Positions 47,451 to 57,019 of a stretch of 64,000 bases of DNA are shown piece after piece; the first letter of the stretch is position 1; each line of letters starts with the position of its first letter. The notes under the pieces are model-generated. The model searched no databases. It was not told the origin of the DNA and was given only the letters and a program-made list of their open reading frames with translations. Made by a program: the position numbers and the translations under genes. Source of the DNA: Pseudorhizobium banfieldiae (GTDB taxonomy: Bacteria > Pseudomonadota > Alphaproteobacteria > Rhizobiales > Rhizobiaceae). The stretch lies in assembly GCF_000967425.1 (NCBI RefSeq), contig NZ_FO082820.1:3421501-3485500 (forward strand), in the 5' to 3' direction.

Positions 47451-48824
47451 TCAATGCGTCAGACCGGCAATGGCCTTGGCGAAATCATCCGCCTCGAAAG
47501 GCTCCAGATCATCGACGCCCTCTCCGACGCCGATGAAATAGACCGGCAGCTTATGCTTGGCCGCGATGCCCACGAGGATACCGCCCCGCGCCGTCCCGTC
47601 GAGCTTGGTCATGATCAGGCCGCTGACGCCGGCAACATTGCGGAAGATCTCCACCTGCTGCAGCGCATTCTGCCCGGTGGTAGCATCGAGCGTCTGCAGG
47701 ACCGTATGCGGTGCGTCCGGATCGAGCTTGTTGAGCACGCGGACGATCTTTTCGAGTTCCGCCATCAGCTCCGCCTTGTTCTGCAGGCGCCCGGCTGTGT
47801 CGATGATCAGCACGTCTGACTTCTTCGCCCGCGCCTGTTCAAAGGCGTCGTAGGCAAGGCCGGCGGCATCGGCGCCAAGCCTGGTGCCGATGAATTCCGA
47901 GCCGGTGCGATCCGCCCAGATTTTTAACTGCTCGATGGCGGCAGCACGGAACGTATCTCCGGCGGCCAGCATGACCTTCAGCCCCGATCCCGAGAGCTTC
48001 GCCGCGAGCTTGCCAATCGTTGTGGTCTTGCCCGTGCCGTTGACGCCGACGACGAGAATGACGTGCGGCTTGTGGTTGAGGTCGAGTTGCAGCGGCTTGG
48101 CGACCGGTGAGAGCACCTTGCTGATCTCGGCGGCCATGATGCGGGAGACATCCTCGCCGGTGACATCCTTGCCATACCGTTCGGCCGACAGGGCACCGGT
48201 AATGCGCATGGCGGTTTCCACGCCGAGGTCGGACTGGATCAGCAGGTCCTCCAGGTCTTCCAGCGTTTCCTCATCCAGCTTGCGCTTGGTAAATAGAGCG
48301 GTGATCTGCCCGGTAAGCTGGGAGGAGGTACGGGCAAGACCAGCCCGCAGGCGCTGGTACCAGGTCATCCGAGGTGCCACGACCTCCGGCTCCGGCACCT
48401 CATCGACCCGGGTGGTGAAACCCTTCGGCAGAACGGGTTCGGACACCGGCGAGCTTTCCGTACCGGCCTCGCTCTCCGCCTCAAGCAGCGACAGCGGCAC
48501 GATGCCGATTTCCGTGTTCTCTTCGGCGCCGGGCAGAAGGGGCGGCAGTTCTTCCTCCGATGGCTCTTCATCTGCCGGCTCGGGTTCGACTGGCTCCACG
48601 ACATCCCGTGCGTCATCGGCAGCCGGGCCGCCGGCCGTCTCCATCTCAACCGGCGCCACCGGGTCGACCGGCGAAACCGGCAGGTCCTCTTCGCGCGAAT
48701 GCGGCTCAACTTCCGCTTCGATCGCAGCGGCTTGCGCCGGCGTCAGGTGCTCTTCCGGCGCCTGTTGCTCGATCGGCTTCTCCTTGCCGAAGGTGAAGAC
48801 CTTTTTGATGAAGCCTAGTGCCAT
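47451..48824 (-). CDS. ftsY: Signal recognition particle receptor FtsY
   Basis: The SRP receptor GTPase has 457 residues. An N-terminal acidic, Glu/Pro-rich region (about 20-150) is followed by the NG domain: helical bundle ([33 protein letters not shown]), P-loop [31 protein letters not shown] and [10 protein letters not shown] with [12 protein letters not shown]. It docks Ffh-ribosome complexes at the membrane; the partner ffh lies at 53 kb in this window. It is in the dapF-mtaB-ftsY-yciB run. Confidence 0.97.
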   Translation of the reverse strand: MALGFIKKVFTFGKEKPIEQQAPEEHLTPAQAAAIEAEVEPHSREEDLPVSPVDPVAPVEMETAGGPAADDARDVVEPVEPEPADEEPSEEELPPLLPGAEENTEIGIVPLSLLEAESEAGTESSPVSEPVLPKGFTTRVDEVPEPEVVAPRMTWYQRLRAGLARTSSQLTGQITALFTKRKLDEETLEDLEDLLIQSDLGVETAMRITGALSAERYGKDVTGEDVSRIMAAEISKVLSPVAKPLQLDLNHKPHVILVVGVNGTGKTTTIGKLAAKLSGSGLKVMLAAGDTFRAAAIEQLKIWADRTGSEFIGTRLGADAAGLAYDAFEQARAKKSDVLIIDTAGRLQNKAELMAELEKIVRVLNKLDPDAPHTVLQTLDATTGQNALQQVEIFRNVAGVSGLIMTKLDGTARGGILVGIAAKHKLPVYFIGVGEGVDDLEPFEADDFAKAIAGLTH

Positions 48825-48838
48825 GAAATCCGCTCCGG

Positions 48839-50113
48839 TTACGCCGCCAGTGCCGGCGCAACCTCCATATCCAGATGTTTGCCGTTGTGGCCGGTAATGA
48901 TAACGCGCCGGATCTCGCGGGGAACAAGCCCGGGCGCTGCGACCAGCGAAAAGTTTTCCGTATGCGCCATGCCGTTCATCTCGACGATGATCGTCTGAAC
49001 GCTTCCGACCATGCGGTCGAGATGGGCCCGGTGCAGCGCATCGCCGCGAGCACGCAGACGCGCAGCCCGTTCCTTGACCAAGGCTCGATCGAGCTGCGGC
49101 ATACGTGCCGCCGGCGTGCCAGGACGCGGGCTGTAGGGGAAGACGTGCAGGAAGGAGATGTCTGCTTCTTCCGCAAGGCGTGCGGCGCCTTCGAACATCT
49201 CCTCGGTCTCCGTCGGGAAGCCGGCGATCATGTCCGCGCCGAAGGTGATCTCGGGCCGCAACCGCCGTGCCTGCGCAACGAAACCCAGTGCATCCGCGCG
49301 GCTGTGCCGACGCTTCATCCGCTTCAGGATCAGGTCGTCGCCATGCTGCAGCGACAGGTGTAGGTGGGGCATGAAGCGCGGTTCATCGGCGATCAGGTCC
49401 CACAGGTGGCTGTCCGCCTCGATGCTGTCGATCGAGGACAGGCGCAGCCGCAGGATGTCCGGCACCTGCTTCAGCAAGGTCTTCGCGAGGAGCCCAAGCG
49501 TCGGTTCCCCCGGAAGATCGGCGCCGTAGCTGGTGGCATCCACGCCGGTCAGCACGATCTCGCGATAGCCGCTCTGCACCAGCTTGCGGGCCTGAGCAAC
49601 GACCGCACCCATAGGCACCGAACGGGAATTGCCGCGGCCATAGGGTATGATGCAGAAGGTGCAGCGGTGGTCGCAACCGTTCTGCACCTGGATGAAGGCG
49701 CGCACATGCCCGTCGATGTGCTTCACCATCTGCGGCGCGGTCACCTTGACGCTCATGATGTCGTTGACGCGCAGCTTCTCTTCCGCCGAAACGCCGAAAT
49801 CCGGAAGAGAGCGGTAGGACGTAGCTGTCAGCTTCTCCTCGTTACCGAGCACTGCATCCACCTCGGCCATGTCGGCAAAGGTCTGCTTTTCGGTTTGCGC
49901 CGCACAGCCGGTGACGATGATGCGGGCGTGCGGATTGTCGCGCCGAGCGCGGCGGATGGCTTGGCGTGCCTGGCGCACCGCCTCCCCTGTCACGGCGCAG
50001 GTATTGACGAGCACGGCATTGTTGAGCCCAGCCTTTTCCGCCTCGGCCCGCATCACTTCCGACTCATAAGTATTGAGCCGGCAGCCGAAGGTGATGACCT
50101 CGACGCCGCTCAA
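48839..50113 (-). CDS. mtaB: tRNA (t6A37)-methylthiotransferase MtaB
   Basis: A radical-SAM enzyme of 424 residues that converts t6A37 to ms2t6A37. The N-terminal methylthiotransferase domain starts [16 protein letters not shown] and includes [10 protein letters not shown] and VTGCAAQTE (three auxiliary-cluster cysteines); the radical cluster is in [18 protein letters not shown]-like C-terminus ends the protein. The start is a TTG overlapping the dapF stop (TTGA). TsaD, which makes its substrate t6A, is encoded at 6.3 kb. Confidence 0.95.
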   Translation of the reverse strand: MSGVEVITFGCRLNTYESEVMRAEAEKAGLNNAVLVNTCAVTGEAVRQARQAIRRARRDNPHARIIVTGCAAQTEKQTFADMAEVDAVLGNEEKLTATSYRSLPDFGVSAEEKLRVNDIMSVKVTAPQMVKHIDGHVRAFIQVQNGCDHRCTFCIIPYGRGNSRSVPMGAVVAQARKLVQSGYREIVLTGVDATSYGADLPGEPTLGLLAKTLLKQVPDILRLRLSSIDSIEADSHLWDLIADEPRFMPHLHLSLQHGDDLILKRMKRRHSRADALGFVAQARRLRPEITFGADMIAGFPTETEEMFEGAARLAEEADISFLHVFPYSPRPGTPAARMPQLDRALVKERAARLRARGDALHRAHLDRMVGSVQTIIVEMNGMAHTENFSLVAAPGLVPREIRRVIITGHNGKHLDMEVAPALAA

Positions 50114-51027
50114 TTCGCCTGAGCCCCCTGCCCGTGGTTTTCCGGCTCCAGATCGCGGTTGAAGCAGCCGGTGGCGGGATCGACCTTGCCCGACCATTCC
50201 CATTCCGCAGGCCCGGTCATGATGACATGATCGTCGTCGCGCCACTCGATCACCAGCGGCTGGCGGATAGAGCTGGAGGCGACGTCGATCTCGACCCTGC
50301 GACCAGTACGGCCGGTGCGGGCGGCGGAGACGGCGGCCGCACAGGCAGCCGAACCGCAGGCGAGCGTCAGGCCGGCACCACGCTCCCACGTGCGGGTGCG
50401 CAGAGAGCCCTTCGAGGTGACCTGGGCCAGCGTGATGTTTGCCTTCTCGGGGAACATCGGGTGGTTTTCGAGAAGCGGCCCGAAGCGTTCGAGATCGAAC
50501 GCCATCGGGTCCTTGTCGACCCAGAAGATCGCATGGGGGTTGCCCATCGACATGGCCGAGGGCGAATGCAGGACTGGCGCGTCGATCGGGCCGATCTGCA
50601 GTTCGATGCGGCTCGTGTCGAAGAATTCCTCCGACAGCGGGATCCGGTTCCAAGCGAAGACCGGCTTGCCCATGTCGACGGAAATCGACCCGTCCTCGTG
50701 TTCGGCGGCGTTCAGGATGCCAGCAACTGTCTGGAAGGTGAAGGCCTTGCGCCCCGTTTCGGCGGCGAGCGCCTGCACGACGCAGCGTGTGCCGTTGCCG
50801 CAGGCCTGCGCCTTGGAGCCATCCGAGTTCAGGATGTCGATCCAGGCATCCGTGCCTTCGGCCTTCGGATCATGGATTGCCATGATCTGGTCGAACTGCG
50901 TTGCAGGATCGGCATTCAAGGCAATCGCCGCTTGGGGCGTGACCGTGTCCGTCCGGCCGCGCATGTCGACGACGAGGATCTTGTTGCCAAGCCCGTTCAT
51001 TCTTGCAAATTCGACCTGATCTGCCAT
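50110..51027 (-). CDS. dapF: Diaminopimelate epimerase
   Basis: DapF converts LL- to meso-diaminopimelate for lysine and peptidoglycan. It has 305 residues. The two catalytic cysteines are in [13 protein letters not shown] and [11 protein letters not shown], and the N-terminus [24 protein letters not shown] is typical. It is the first gene of the minus-strand run to DUF2585, and the promoter must lie in the long non-coding region at higher coordinates. Confidence 0.97.
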   Translation of the reverse strand: MADQVEFARMNGLGNKILVVDMRGRTDTVTPQAAIALNADPATQFDQIMAIHDPKAEGTDAWIDILNSDGSKAQACGNGTRCVVQALAAETGRKAFTFQTVAGILNAAEHEDGSISVDMGKPVFAWNRIPLSEEFFDTSRIELQIGPIDAPVLHSPSAMSMGNPHAIFWVDKDPMAFDLERFGPLLENHPMFPEKANITLAQVTSKGSLRTRTWERGAGLTLACGSAACAAAVSAARTGRTGRRVEIDVASSSIRQPLVIEWRDDDHVIMTGPAEWEWSGKVDPATGCFNRDLEPENHGQGAQAN

Positions 51028-51577
51028 CGCCTTCGATCCCGTTCAGCCCCTGCCGCTTGCCGCCGTATATGGCGGAAACCAAGGATAATTACCAGAGCAA
51101 GGCCATGCCGAGCCGCCGCCACCGGAAGCCGGCGCGGTTGCAGACACGTTTTCAGGAGAGCCCACGCACATGCGAAACCTCTCAAAGTATTAAAGTGTGG
51201 CTCCGCATGTGCGTGGCCTTCGGCGTTCTTTCGGGACTTCCGGTCCCTACAGGCGGTCATCTCGTCTCGCTGCGTACGAGCAGCGCTCGCACTTGCACGG
51301 CTAAACCGAACCGGAACCTGGCGGCCCGGGGGAGACTTGATAGGCAGCGGCATCTTGCGACAACACCGCCATGACTTCCGCCTCCCTGCCTCTCACCGCA
51401 CGTTACGGCATCGAGACAGGGCGCCGGCTCCCGCCTGCCCGCAAACGTCTCGCGAAACACTCCGGCGACGGAAGCGGGAGCATTGTCCCTCCACTTTCGA
51501 ATAGGTGGATGTAAAGTGGGCTAAGTCTTTGAACCAGTTGAGGCAGCTGTGCGAAAACAACGCCTCATGTCCTCGGA
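51028..51577. other. Non-coding region of 550 bp between dapF and the metallo-hydrolase gene
   Basis: No convincing gene is present on either strand; short open frames lack protein-like composition, start signals or family sequence. It holds the perfect inverted repeat listed separately, a second repeat (51491-51497 with 51513-51519) and a small GGGAC-type hairpin near 51230-51246. It should carry the dapF promoter. A small RNA or a rhizobial intergenic palindromic repeat is possible. I found no match to RNase P, SRP RNA, tmRNA or 6S cores by eye. Confidence 0.5.
51162..51216. repeat. Perfect 13-bp inverted repeat with 29-base loop
   Basis: Arms at 51162-51174 and 51204-51216 are exact reverse complements (CCACGCACATGCG). 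The loop is A/T-richer than its surroundings. It is too stable to be chance and is not followed by a T-run on either strand. Confidence 0.75.
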
Positions 51578-52660
51578 TCAGACTGTTGCCGCAGGCACCT
51601 CGAACACCTCGCCAGGTCGCATTGGACGGAAGCGATCACGCGACAGGCTGCGCTTGCCGAGTGCTGCATGCAATGCCTCCACCGGCTCCTCAACGCCCTC
51701 GTCCGTCAGCTTGAAGGTGCCCCAGTGATGCCCGGCCACATGGCCGGCACCGCAGAGAAGCATGCCTTCCACCGCCTCTTCGGGGTTCTGGTGCTGCGCC
51801 TTCATGAACCATTGCGGCTCGTAGGCGCCGAAGGGCAGGTTGGCGAGACGGAAGCCGCCATGCTTTTCCCTTGCCGCGCGATAGTTGATCCCCCGATGGA
51901 AGCCGGTGTCACCGATATGGTAGATCTTGCCGGCCGGTGTTTCGATGACGAAGGCAGCCCAGAGCGCCATGCGGCGGTCCCCCAGCCCACGCGCGGACCA
52001 GTGGTGGCAGGGCTCGCAATGAAGGGTGACGCCACGGCCGACCTCCAGCCGATCGCCCCAATCCATGCCGTCGAAGCGTCCATCCTCTACACGGGCGCGG
52101 ATGATCTCGTCGTTGCCGAGGGGCGTGACGAAGCGCGGCTTGTCGCGCCCCTGGAGCACCCAGAGCGTTTCAAGATCCATGTGGTCGTAGTGGTTGTGGG
52201 TGACGATGACGAGATCGATGGGCGGCAGGTCGCCCATGTTGATGCCGGGCGGGTTGACCCGCTTCGGGCCGGCGAAGCGGACGGGGCTTGCGCGCTCGTC
52301 CCAGACGGGGTCGGTCAGGATGTTGAGGCCCGCGACCTGGATCAGGAACGATGCGTGACCGACCAGGGTGACCACCAGCCGGTCACCTGTTATCCGTTCT
52401 TCAGGCACGGCCTGTGGAAACGGACTAGGGAAACTCTCGGGCCAGGCCTTGTTGCCATTGCCGAGCTTCCAGCGAACGAGGTTCAGGAGGCCGCTCGGCT
52501 CCTCTCCGTCGGGGTTGAAGAACAGCTTGCCATCAAAGTGATCGCTCACCGGCCCGGAATAATACTTGTTGCCGGCCATGGCGCTCCTTGCCGTGACGCC
52601 TCCGGCAAGCGCGGCAAGGGCCGCGAGACCGGACCATTTGAGGAAGCTGCGACGGTTCAT
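51578..52660 (-). CDS. Tat-exported metallo-beta-lactamase-fold hydrolase (NAPE-PLD-like)
   Basis: A 360-residue MBL-fold enzyme with a twin-arginine signal (MNRRSFLKWSGLAALAALAGG). The metal site is VTHNHYDHMDLETLW, with more His in HCEPCHHWSARG and HIGDTGFH. AGPKRVNPPGINMGDLPP and LPFGAYEPQWFM are typical of the COG2220 group, which includes N-acyl-phosphatidylethanolamine phospholipase D. It is probably periplasmic; substrate unknown. It is divergent from ffh. Confidence 0.88.
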   Translation of the reverse strand: MNRRSFLKWSGLAALAALAGGVTARSAMAGNKYYSGPVSDHFDGKLFFNPDGEEPSGLLNLVRWKLGNGNKAWPESFPSPFPQAVPEERITGDRLVVTLVGHASFLIQVAGLNILTDPVWDERASPVRFAGPKRVNPPGINMGDLPPIDLVIVTHNHYDHMDLETLWVLQGRDKPRFVTPLGNDEIIRARVEDGRFDGMDWGDRLEVGRGVTLHCEPCHHWSARGLGDRRMALWAAFVIETPAGKIYHIGDTGFHRGINYRAAREKHGGFRLANLPFGAYEPQWFMKAQHQNPEEAVEGMLLCGAGHVAGHHWGTFKLTDEGVEEPVEALHAALGKRSLSRDRFRPMRPGEVFEVPAATV

Positions 52661-52855
52661 TGCAGATGTATAGGGTCGGCGTCATGTGGCTTCAAGCGTA
52701 GCCGACGAGGTCGCGGAGAAGTGACAGCACCGCGAAGCTTGACTTTCCTGCCCGTTTCCTGTTTATCGCCCGCATCTGCTGACAAGTGACAAGACTTGGA
52801 GCCGCCGACCGGGGCCGATGATACTGAGCCCGGAGGTCAACATCCGACAGCGCGT

Positions 52856-52944
52856 GGCGCCCTCGGGTGCTTTTCGGCTTTGCCCGCGTCTGGGCGCCTT
52901 GTTTTCGTCGCGGAAAGACCCGACGTTTCCGGCACCCGGAAACG
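52856..52944 (+). promoter_or_regulatory. Structured leader of ffh
   Basis: The 300-bp divergent space with the hydrolase gene holds two hairpins on the ffh side. GGCGCCC (52856-52862) pairs with GGGCGCC (52892-52898), followed by TTGTTTT, so it looks like an attenuator. CGTTTCCGG (52924-52932) pairs with CCGGAAACG (52936-52944) with a three-base loop, ending 16 bp before the ATG. Both could act on ffh expression. Confidence 0.4.
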
Positions 52945-52960
52945 AAGAAGGAAGACACGG

Positions 52961-54523
52961 ATGTTTGAAAACCTCCAGGACCGTCTTGGCTCCATCCTGA
53001 ATGGACTGACCGGCCGTGGCGCGTTGAGCGAGGCGGATGTCTCCGCGGCGCTGCGCGAGGTTCGCCGTGCGCTGCTCGAGGCAGACGTGTCGCTCGAGGT
53101 CGTCCGCGCCTTTACCGACAAGGTGCGCGAGAAGGCAGTCGGGGCTGCGGTCCTGAAGTCGATCAAGCCCGGCCAGATGGTCGTCAAGATCGTCCATGAC
53201 GAACTGGTTGAGATGCTGGGCTCCGAAGGGGTCGGCATCGACCTGCATGCACCTGCCCCCGTCGTCATCATGATGGTCGGCCTCCAGGGCTCGGGCAAGA
53301 CGACCACGACCGGCAAGATCGCCAAGCGGTTGACCGACCGCGAGAAGAAGAAGGTGCTGATGGCGTCGCTGGACACGCGCCGCCCCGCCGCCCAGGAACA
53401 GCTTCGCCAGCTCGGCGTCCAGACAGGCGTCGACACGCTGCCGATCATCGCCGGCCAGTCGCCGACCGACATTGCCGCACGCGCCGTGCAGGCGGCAAGG
53501 CTCGGCGGCCATGACGTCGTCATCCTCGACACCGCCGGCCGCACCCATATCGACGAGCCGCTGATGGTCGAGATGGCCGAGATCAAGCGGAAGTCGAACC
53601 CGCACGAGATCCTGCTCGTTGCCGACAGCCTGACCGGCCAGGACGCCGTCAACCTCGCACGCAACTTCGACGAACGCGTCGGCATCACTGGCCTGGTGCT
53701 CACCCGCATGGACGGCGACGGGCGTGGCGGCGCTGCACTTTCCATGCGCGCCGTCACCGGCAAGCCGATCAAGCTGATCGGAACGGGTGAGAAGATGGCG
53801 GAGATGGAGGAATTCCATCCCCGCCGCATCGCCGACCGCATCCTCGGCATGGGCGACATCGTCTCCCTCGTCGAAAAGGCCGCGGAGAACATCGACGCCG
53901 AGAAGGCGCGCGCCATGGCCGAGAAGATGGCCAAGGGCAAGTTCGACCTGAACGACCTCGCCGACCAGCTGCGCCAGATGAAGTCGCTCGGCGGCATGGG
54001 CGGTATCATGGGAATGATGCCCGGCATGGCCGGCATGAAGGACAAGCTTGCCGCGTCCGGCATGAGCGACAAGATGTTCGACCGCCAGATCGCCATCATC
54101 CAGTCGATGACCAAGGCCGAACGCGCCAATCCGGATATCCTCAAGCATTCCCGCAAGAAGCGCATCGCCGCCGGCTCCGGCACCGACGCCGCCGAGATCA
54201 ACAAGCTGCTGAAAATGCACCGCCAGATGGCCGACATGATGAAGGCCATGGGCGGCAAGGGCAAAGGCGGCGGCATGATGAAGCAGATGATGGGCGGCCT
54301 TGCCGGCAAGATGGGACTTGGCGGCATGGGCGGCCTCGGGGGTGGAATGGGCGGCATGCCCGACCTTTCCAAGCTCGACCCTAAGCAGCTCGAAGCGCTG
54401 CAGAAGCAGGCGGAAGCCGCAGGCTTCAAGCCGGGCTCCATGCCGGGCCTGCCGGGTGGCGGCCTTCCGGGCCTCGGCGGCGGCGGCTTCCCGGGTCTGC
54501 CCGGCCTGCCGAAGAAGAAGTAA
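52961..54523 (+). CDS. ffh: Signal recognition particle protein Ffh
   Basis: The SRP GTPase that binds signal sequences on ribosomes, 520 residues from the ATG at 52961 (MFENLQDRLGSILNGLTG) with AAGGAAG upstream. NG domain: GLQGSGKTTTTGKIAKRL, DTRRPAAQEQL, DTAGRTHIDE, TRMDGDGRGGAALS. The M domain is Met-rich (LGGMGGIMGMMPGMAGMKDKL) and the tail from about residue 430 is Gly/Met-rich and longer than in E. coli. A longer upstream frame is not used. Partner of FtsY at 47 kb. Confidence 0.97.
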   Translation: MFENLQDRLGSILNGLTGRGALSEADVSAALREVRRALLEADVSLEVVRAFTDKVREKAVGAAVLKSIKPGQMVVKIVHDELVEMLGSEGVGIDLHAPAPVVIMMVGLQGSGKTTTTGKIAKRLTDREKKKVLMASLDTRRPAAQEQLRQLGVQTGVDTLPIIAGQSPTDIAARAVQAARLGGHDVVILDTAGRTHIDEPLMVEMAEIKRKSNPHEILLVADSLTGQDAVNLARNFDERVGITGLVLTRMDGDGRGGAALSMRAVTGKPIKLIGTGEKMAEMEEFHPRRIADRILGMGDIVSLVEKAAENIDAEKARAMAEKMAKGKFDLNDLADQLRQMKSLGGMGGIMGMMPGMAGMKDKLAASGMSDKMFDRQIAIIQSMTKAERANPDILKHSRKKRIAAGSGTDAAEINKLLKMHRQMADMMKAMGGKGKGGGMMKQMMGGLAGKMGLGGMGGLGGGMGGMPDLSKLDPKQLEALQKQAEAAGFKPGSMPGLPGGGLPGLGGGGFPGLPGLPKKK

Positions 54524-54535
54524 AGAGGGGGAACC

Positions 54536-54850
54536 ATGGCCGAGGACATCAAGCAGAAGCTCGCGAGCTACCGTCAGTCGATCGACAACATCGATGCGGC
54601 GCTGGTGCACATGCTCGCAGAACGCTTCCGCTGCACCAAGGAAGTCGGCCTCCTGAAGGCCCAGTACGATTTGCCGCCGGCCGACCCGGCGCGCGAAGAA
54701 TACCAGATCGAACGCCTCCGCCGCCTGGCGAAGGATGCTCATCTGGATCCGGATTTCGCCGAGAAGTTCCTCAACTTCGTCATCAAGGAAGTCATCCGGC
54801 ATCATGAAGCCATCGCCGCCGAGCACGGCGGCACGAAACAACCCGCTTGA
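54536..54850 (+). CDS. Chorismate mutase
   Basis: A 104-residue AroQ-type mutase (chorismate to prephenate). The helix LASYRQSIDNIDAALVHMLAERFRCTKEVGLLKAQ carries the expected Arg and Lys residues, with R near AREEYQIERLRRLAKDA and the closing helix KFLNFVIKEVIRHHEAI. It lies 12 bp after ffh and 51 bp before rpsP, an arrangement common in rhizobia. Confidence 0.93.
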   Translation: MAEDIKQKLASYRQSIDNIDAALVHMLAERFRCTKEVGLLKAQYDLPPADPAREEYQIERLRRLAKDAHLDPDFAEKFLNFVIKEVIRHHEAIAAEHGGTKQPA

Positions 54851-54901
54851 ACCAGACAGCCCGCCGCAGGGCGGCCTCAAGAAACACCAAGGAGTAAGAA
54901 A

Positions 54902-55276
54902 ATGACCCTGAAGATTCGTCTCGCCCGTGGCGGCTCCAAGAAGCGCCCCTACTACCACGTCGTCGTTGCCGACGCCCGCGCGCCCCGCGACGGCCGCTTC
55001 CTGGAAAAGCTTGGGTCCTGGAACCCGATGCTGCCGAAGGATAACGAGAAGCGCGTCGAGCTGAACCTCGAGCGCATCCAGGAATGGATCGCCAAGGGCG
55101 CCCAGCCGACCGACCGCGTCCTGCGCTTCCTCGCCGAAGCCGGCGTCGCCCAGCGCGACGCCCGTAACAACCCGGAGAAGGCAAAGCCCGGCAAGAAGGC
55201 CCAGGAGCGTGCCGCCGAGCGCGCCCAGCGCGAAGAAGACGCCAAGGCTGCGGCGGCCGAAGCTGCTGCCGAATAA
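54902..55276 (+). CDS. rpsP: 30S ribosomal protein S16
   Basis: S16 has 124 residues, longer than the roughly 80 of E. coli because of an Ala/Lys/Glu-rich C-terminal extension (from about residue 85, [30 protein letters not shown]). The core [39 protein letters not shown] is unmistakable. AAGGAGTAAGAAA precedes the ATG. It leads rimM, after a terminator-like hairpin. Confidence 0.98.
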   Translation: MTLKIRLARGGSKKRPYYHVVVADARAPRDGRFLEKLGSWNPMLPKDNEKRVELNLERIQEWIAKGAQPTDRVLRFLAEAGVAQRDARNNPEKAKPGKKAQERAAERAQREEDAKAAAAEAAAE

Positions 55277-55299
55277 GGCTGATCCGCATCTTGCGGACG

Positions 55300-55335
55300 A
55301 ACGGGCGGTGCGGAGACGCGCCGCCCGTTTTCTGT
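55300..55335 (+). terminator. Stem-loop after rpsP
   Basis: AACGGGCGG (55300-55308) pairs with CCGCCCGTT (55321-55329), a 9-bp stem followed by TTCTGTTT. It lies between rpsP and rimM and is a weak intrinsic terminator or attenuator, separating ribosomal protein output from the maturation genes. Confidence 0.65.
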
Positions 55336-55382
55336 TTCCATTTGTCCCGGCTGCCGGTACAAGCGCCTGAACCATCCGGAAT

Positions 55383-55967
55383 ATGCGCATGACGAAGCTC
55401 CACAACCCGATCCTCATGGCAACAGTCGGCGCGGCGCAGGGCCTGCGCGGCGAGGTGCGGGTGCGCGCCTACACGGCCGACCCGCTGGCGCTGGGCGACT
55501 ACGGGAACCTGCACGGCAAGGATGGCCGGATCTTCGAGATCCTGGAGATCCGCGAGGCGAAGAATGTCGCGATTGTCCGTTTCCGCGGCATCAACGACCG
55601 CAACGCGGCCGAAGCCCTGAATGGCCTCGAGCTCTTCATCGAGCGGGAGAACCTGCCGGACGACGAGCTGGATGACGACGAGTTCTACTATGCCGATCTG
55701 GAAGGGCTGGAGGCCGTCGATGAGAGCGGCAAGAGCTACGGGACGGTGACCGGCGTCTTCGATTTCGGCGCCGGCGACCTGCTCGAACTCAAGGGCCCGG
55801 GCCGACGCCCGGTGCTTATCCCCTTCTCCGAAGCCGCGGTGCTGGAGATCGACCTCGAAGGCGGTCGTATCCTGATCGATCCTCGTGCAGCCGGCCTCAT
55901 CGAGGACCCGGAGGATCGTCCGCAGGGCAAGGACCGGCGTGGGGGCGAACCCGGCGACGCGCCATGA
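55383..55967 (+). CDS. rimM: Ribosome maturation factor RimM
   Basis: RimM assists 30S head assembly by binding S19. It has 194 residues with the RimM N-domain ([22 protein letters not shown]), the linker [15 protein letters not shown] and a PRC-barrel ([54 protein letters not shown], ending [11 protein letters not shown]). ATG codons at 55383 and 55389 are both possible starts. It overlaps trmD by 4 bp. Confidence 0.96.
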   Translation: MRMTKLHNPILMATVGAAQGLRGEVRVRAYTADPLALGDYGNLHGKDGRIFEILEIREAKNVAIVRFRGINDRNAAEALNGLELFIERENLPDDELDDDEFYYADLEGLEAVDESGKSYGTVTGVFDFGAGDLLELKGPGRRPVLIPFSEAAVLEIDLEGGRILIDPRAAGLIEDPEDRPQGKDRRGGEPGDAP

Positions 55968-56653
55968 GCTTCCGCACCACGATCCTTACACTCTATCCTG
56001 AGATGTTTCCCGGTCATCTCGGCCATTCGCTTGCCGGAAAGGCGCTGGGGCGTGGCCAGTGGTCGATCGAGCCTGTACAGATCCGCGACTTCGCCGAGGA
56101 CCGGCATCGGACTGTGGACGACACGCCTGCCGGCGGCGGCGCCGGCATGGTGTTGAAGCCGGATATCCTCGCGAAAGCCATCGACCAGGTTTCCGGCCAT
56201 GACAACCGGCCACGCCTGCTGATGAGCCCCCGCGGTCGCCCGCTGACGCAGAAACGCGTGCGGGAACTGGCGGCCGGCGAGGGCGTGGTCATCGTCTGCG
56301 GTCGTTTCGAAGGTGTCGACCAGCGGGTAATCGAGGCACGCCAGTTAGAGGAAGTCTCGGTCGGCGACTACATCCTCTCCGGCGGCGAGCCGGCGGCGCT
56401 GACATTGCTCGACGCGGTGGTGCGCATCCTGCCCGGCGTGATGGGCAATGACCTTTCGGGCACCCACGAGAGCTTCGAGGATGGGCTGCTGGAATATCCG
56501 CACTACACCCGGCCGCAGGTCTTCGAGGGCCGAGAGATTCCCTCCGTGCTGACCTCAGGCAACCATGCCGAGATCGACAAGTGGCGCCGCCAGCAGGCAC
56601 TGAAGCTGACGCGCGAGCGGCGGCCGGATCTTCTACAGTCAGGGCAGGATTGA
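55964..56653 (+). CDS. trmD: tRNA (guanine-N1)-methyltransferase
   Basis: TrmD methylates G37 of tRNAs to prevent frameshifting. It has 229 residues with the SPOUT knot: [24 protein letters not shown] at the start, [30 protein letters not shown] and [26 protein letters not shown]. The ATG overlaps the rimM stop. It lies upstream of the disrupted DUF4260 gene and, further on, rplS. Confidence 0.97.
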   Translation: MSFRTTILTLYPEMFPGHLGHSLAGKALGRGQWSIEPVQIRDFAEDRHRTVDDTPAGGGAGMVLKPDILAKAIDQVSGHDNRPRLLMSPRGRPLTQKRVRELAAGEGVVIVCGRFEGVDQRVIEARQLEEVSVGDYILSGGEPAALTLLDAVVRILPGVMGNDLSGTHESFEDGLLEYPHYTRPQVFEGREIPSVLTSGNHAEIDKWRRQQALKLTRERRPDLLQSGQD

Positions 56654-56656
56654 CCG

Positions 56657-57019
56657 ATGCGCCTGTTCCTGCGCCTTGAAAACGCGACCGTAGCGCTGGT
56701 GGCGCTGGGCGCCTACTAGCATCTCGGCGCCGGATGGTGGCTTTTCCTGATGCTCATCCTTGTGCCCGACGCCGCGATGGCGGGCTACCTGTTCGGTCCG
56801 CGGATCGGCGCCATCTGCTACAATGCGCTGCACAGCTACATCGGGGTCGGGCTGCTTCTGACCCTCGGCTATTTAATGGCATGGGATCTTGCGGTGGCGC
56901 TCGCCCTGATCTGGGCCGCCCACATCGGTCTGGACAGAGCGCTCGGCTACGGCCTGAAGCACATGAGCGGCTTCCACGACACGCATCTGGGACGGATCGG
57001 TCAGCCCGTCACGAAATAA
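56657..57019 (+). pseudogene. DUF4260 family membrane protein with in-frame TAG
   Basis: Translation from the ATG at 56657 gives MRLFLRLENATVALVALGAY, a TAG at 56717-56719, then HLGAGWWLFLMLILVPD through to DRALGYGLKHMSGFHDTHLG and a TAA at 57019. The frame is otherwise perfect and the reading continues without shift, so a single codon has become a stop at position 21. Family members are about 120-residue proteins with four hydrophobic segments. It is either a recent nonsense mutation, a sequencing error, or a gene translated only from ATG 56750. It is 3 bp after trmD and overlaps the convergent TSUP gene by 19 bp. Confidence 0.75.

Noticed and set aside
51028..51577. SRP RNA, RNase P RNA, 6S RNA or tmRNA gene
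   Set aside because: None of the conserved cores (for example GGAA tetraloop context of SRP RNA or the GAGGAAAGTCC of RNase P) is present on either strand.
52763..55417. 884-residue minus-strand open frame
   Set aside because: Antisense to ffh, chorismate mutase and rpsP; low-complexity His/Ala/Leu composition.
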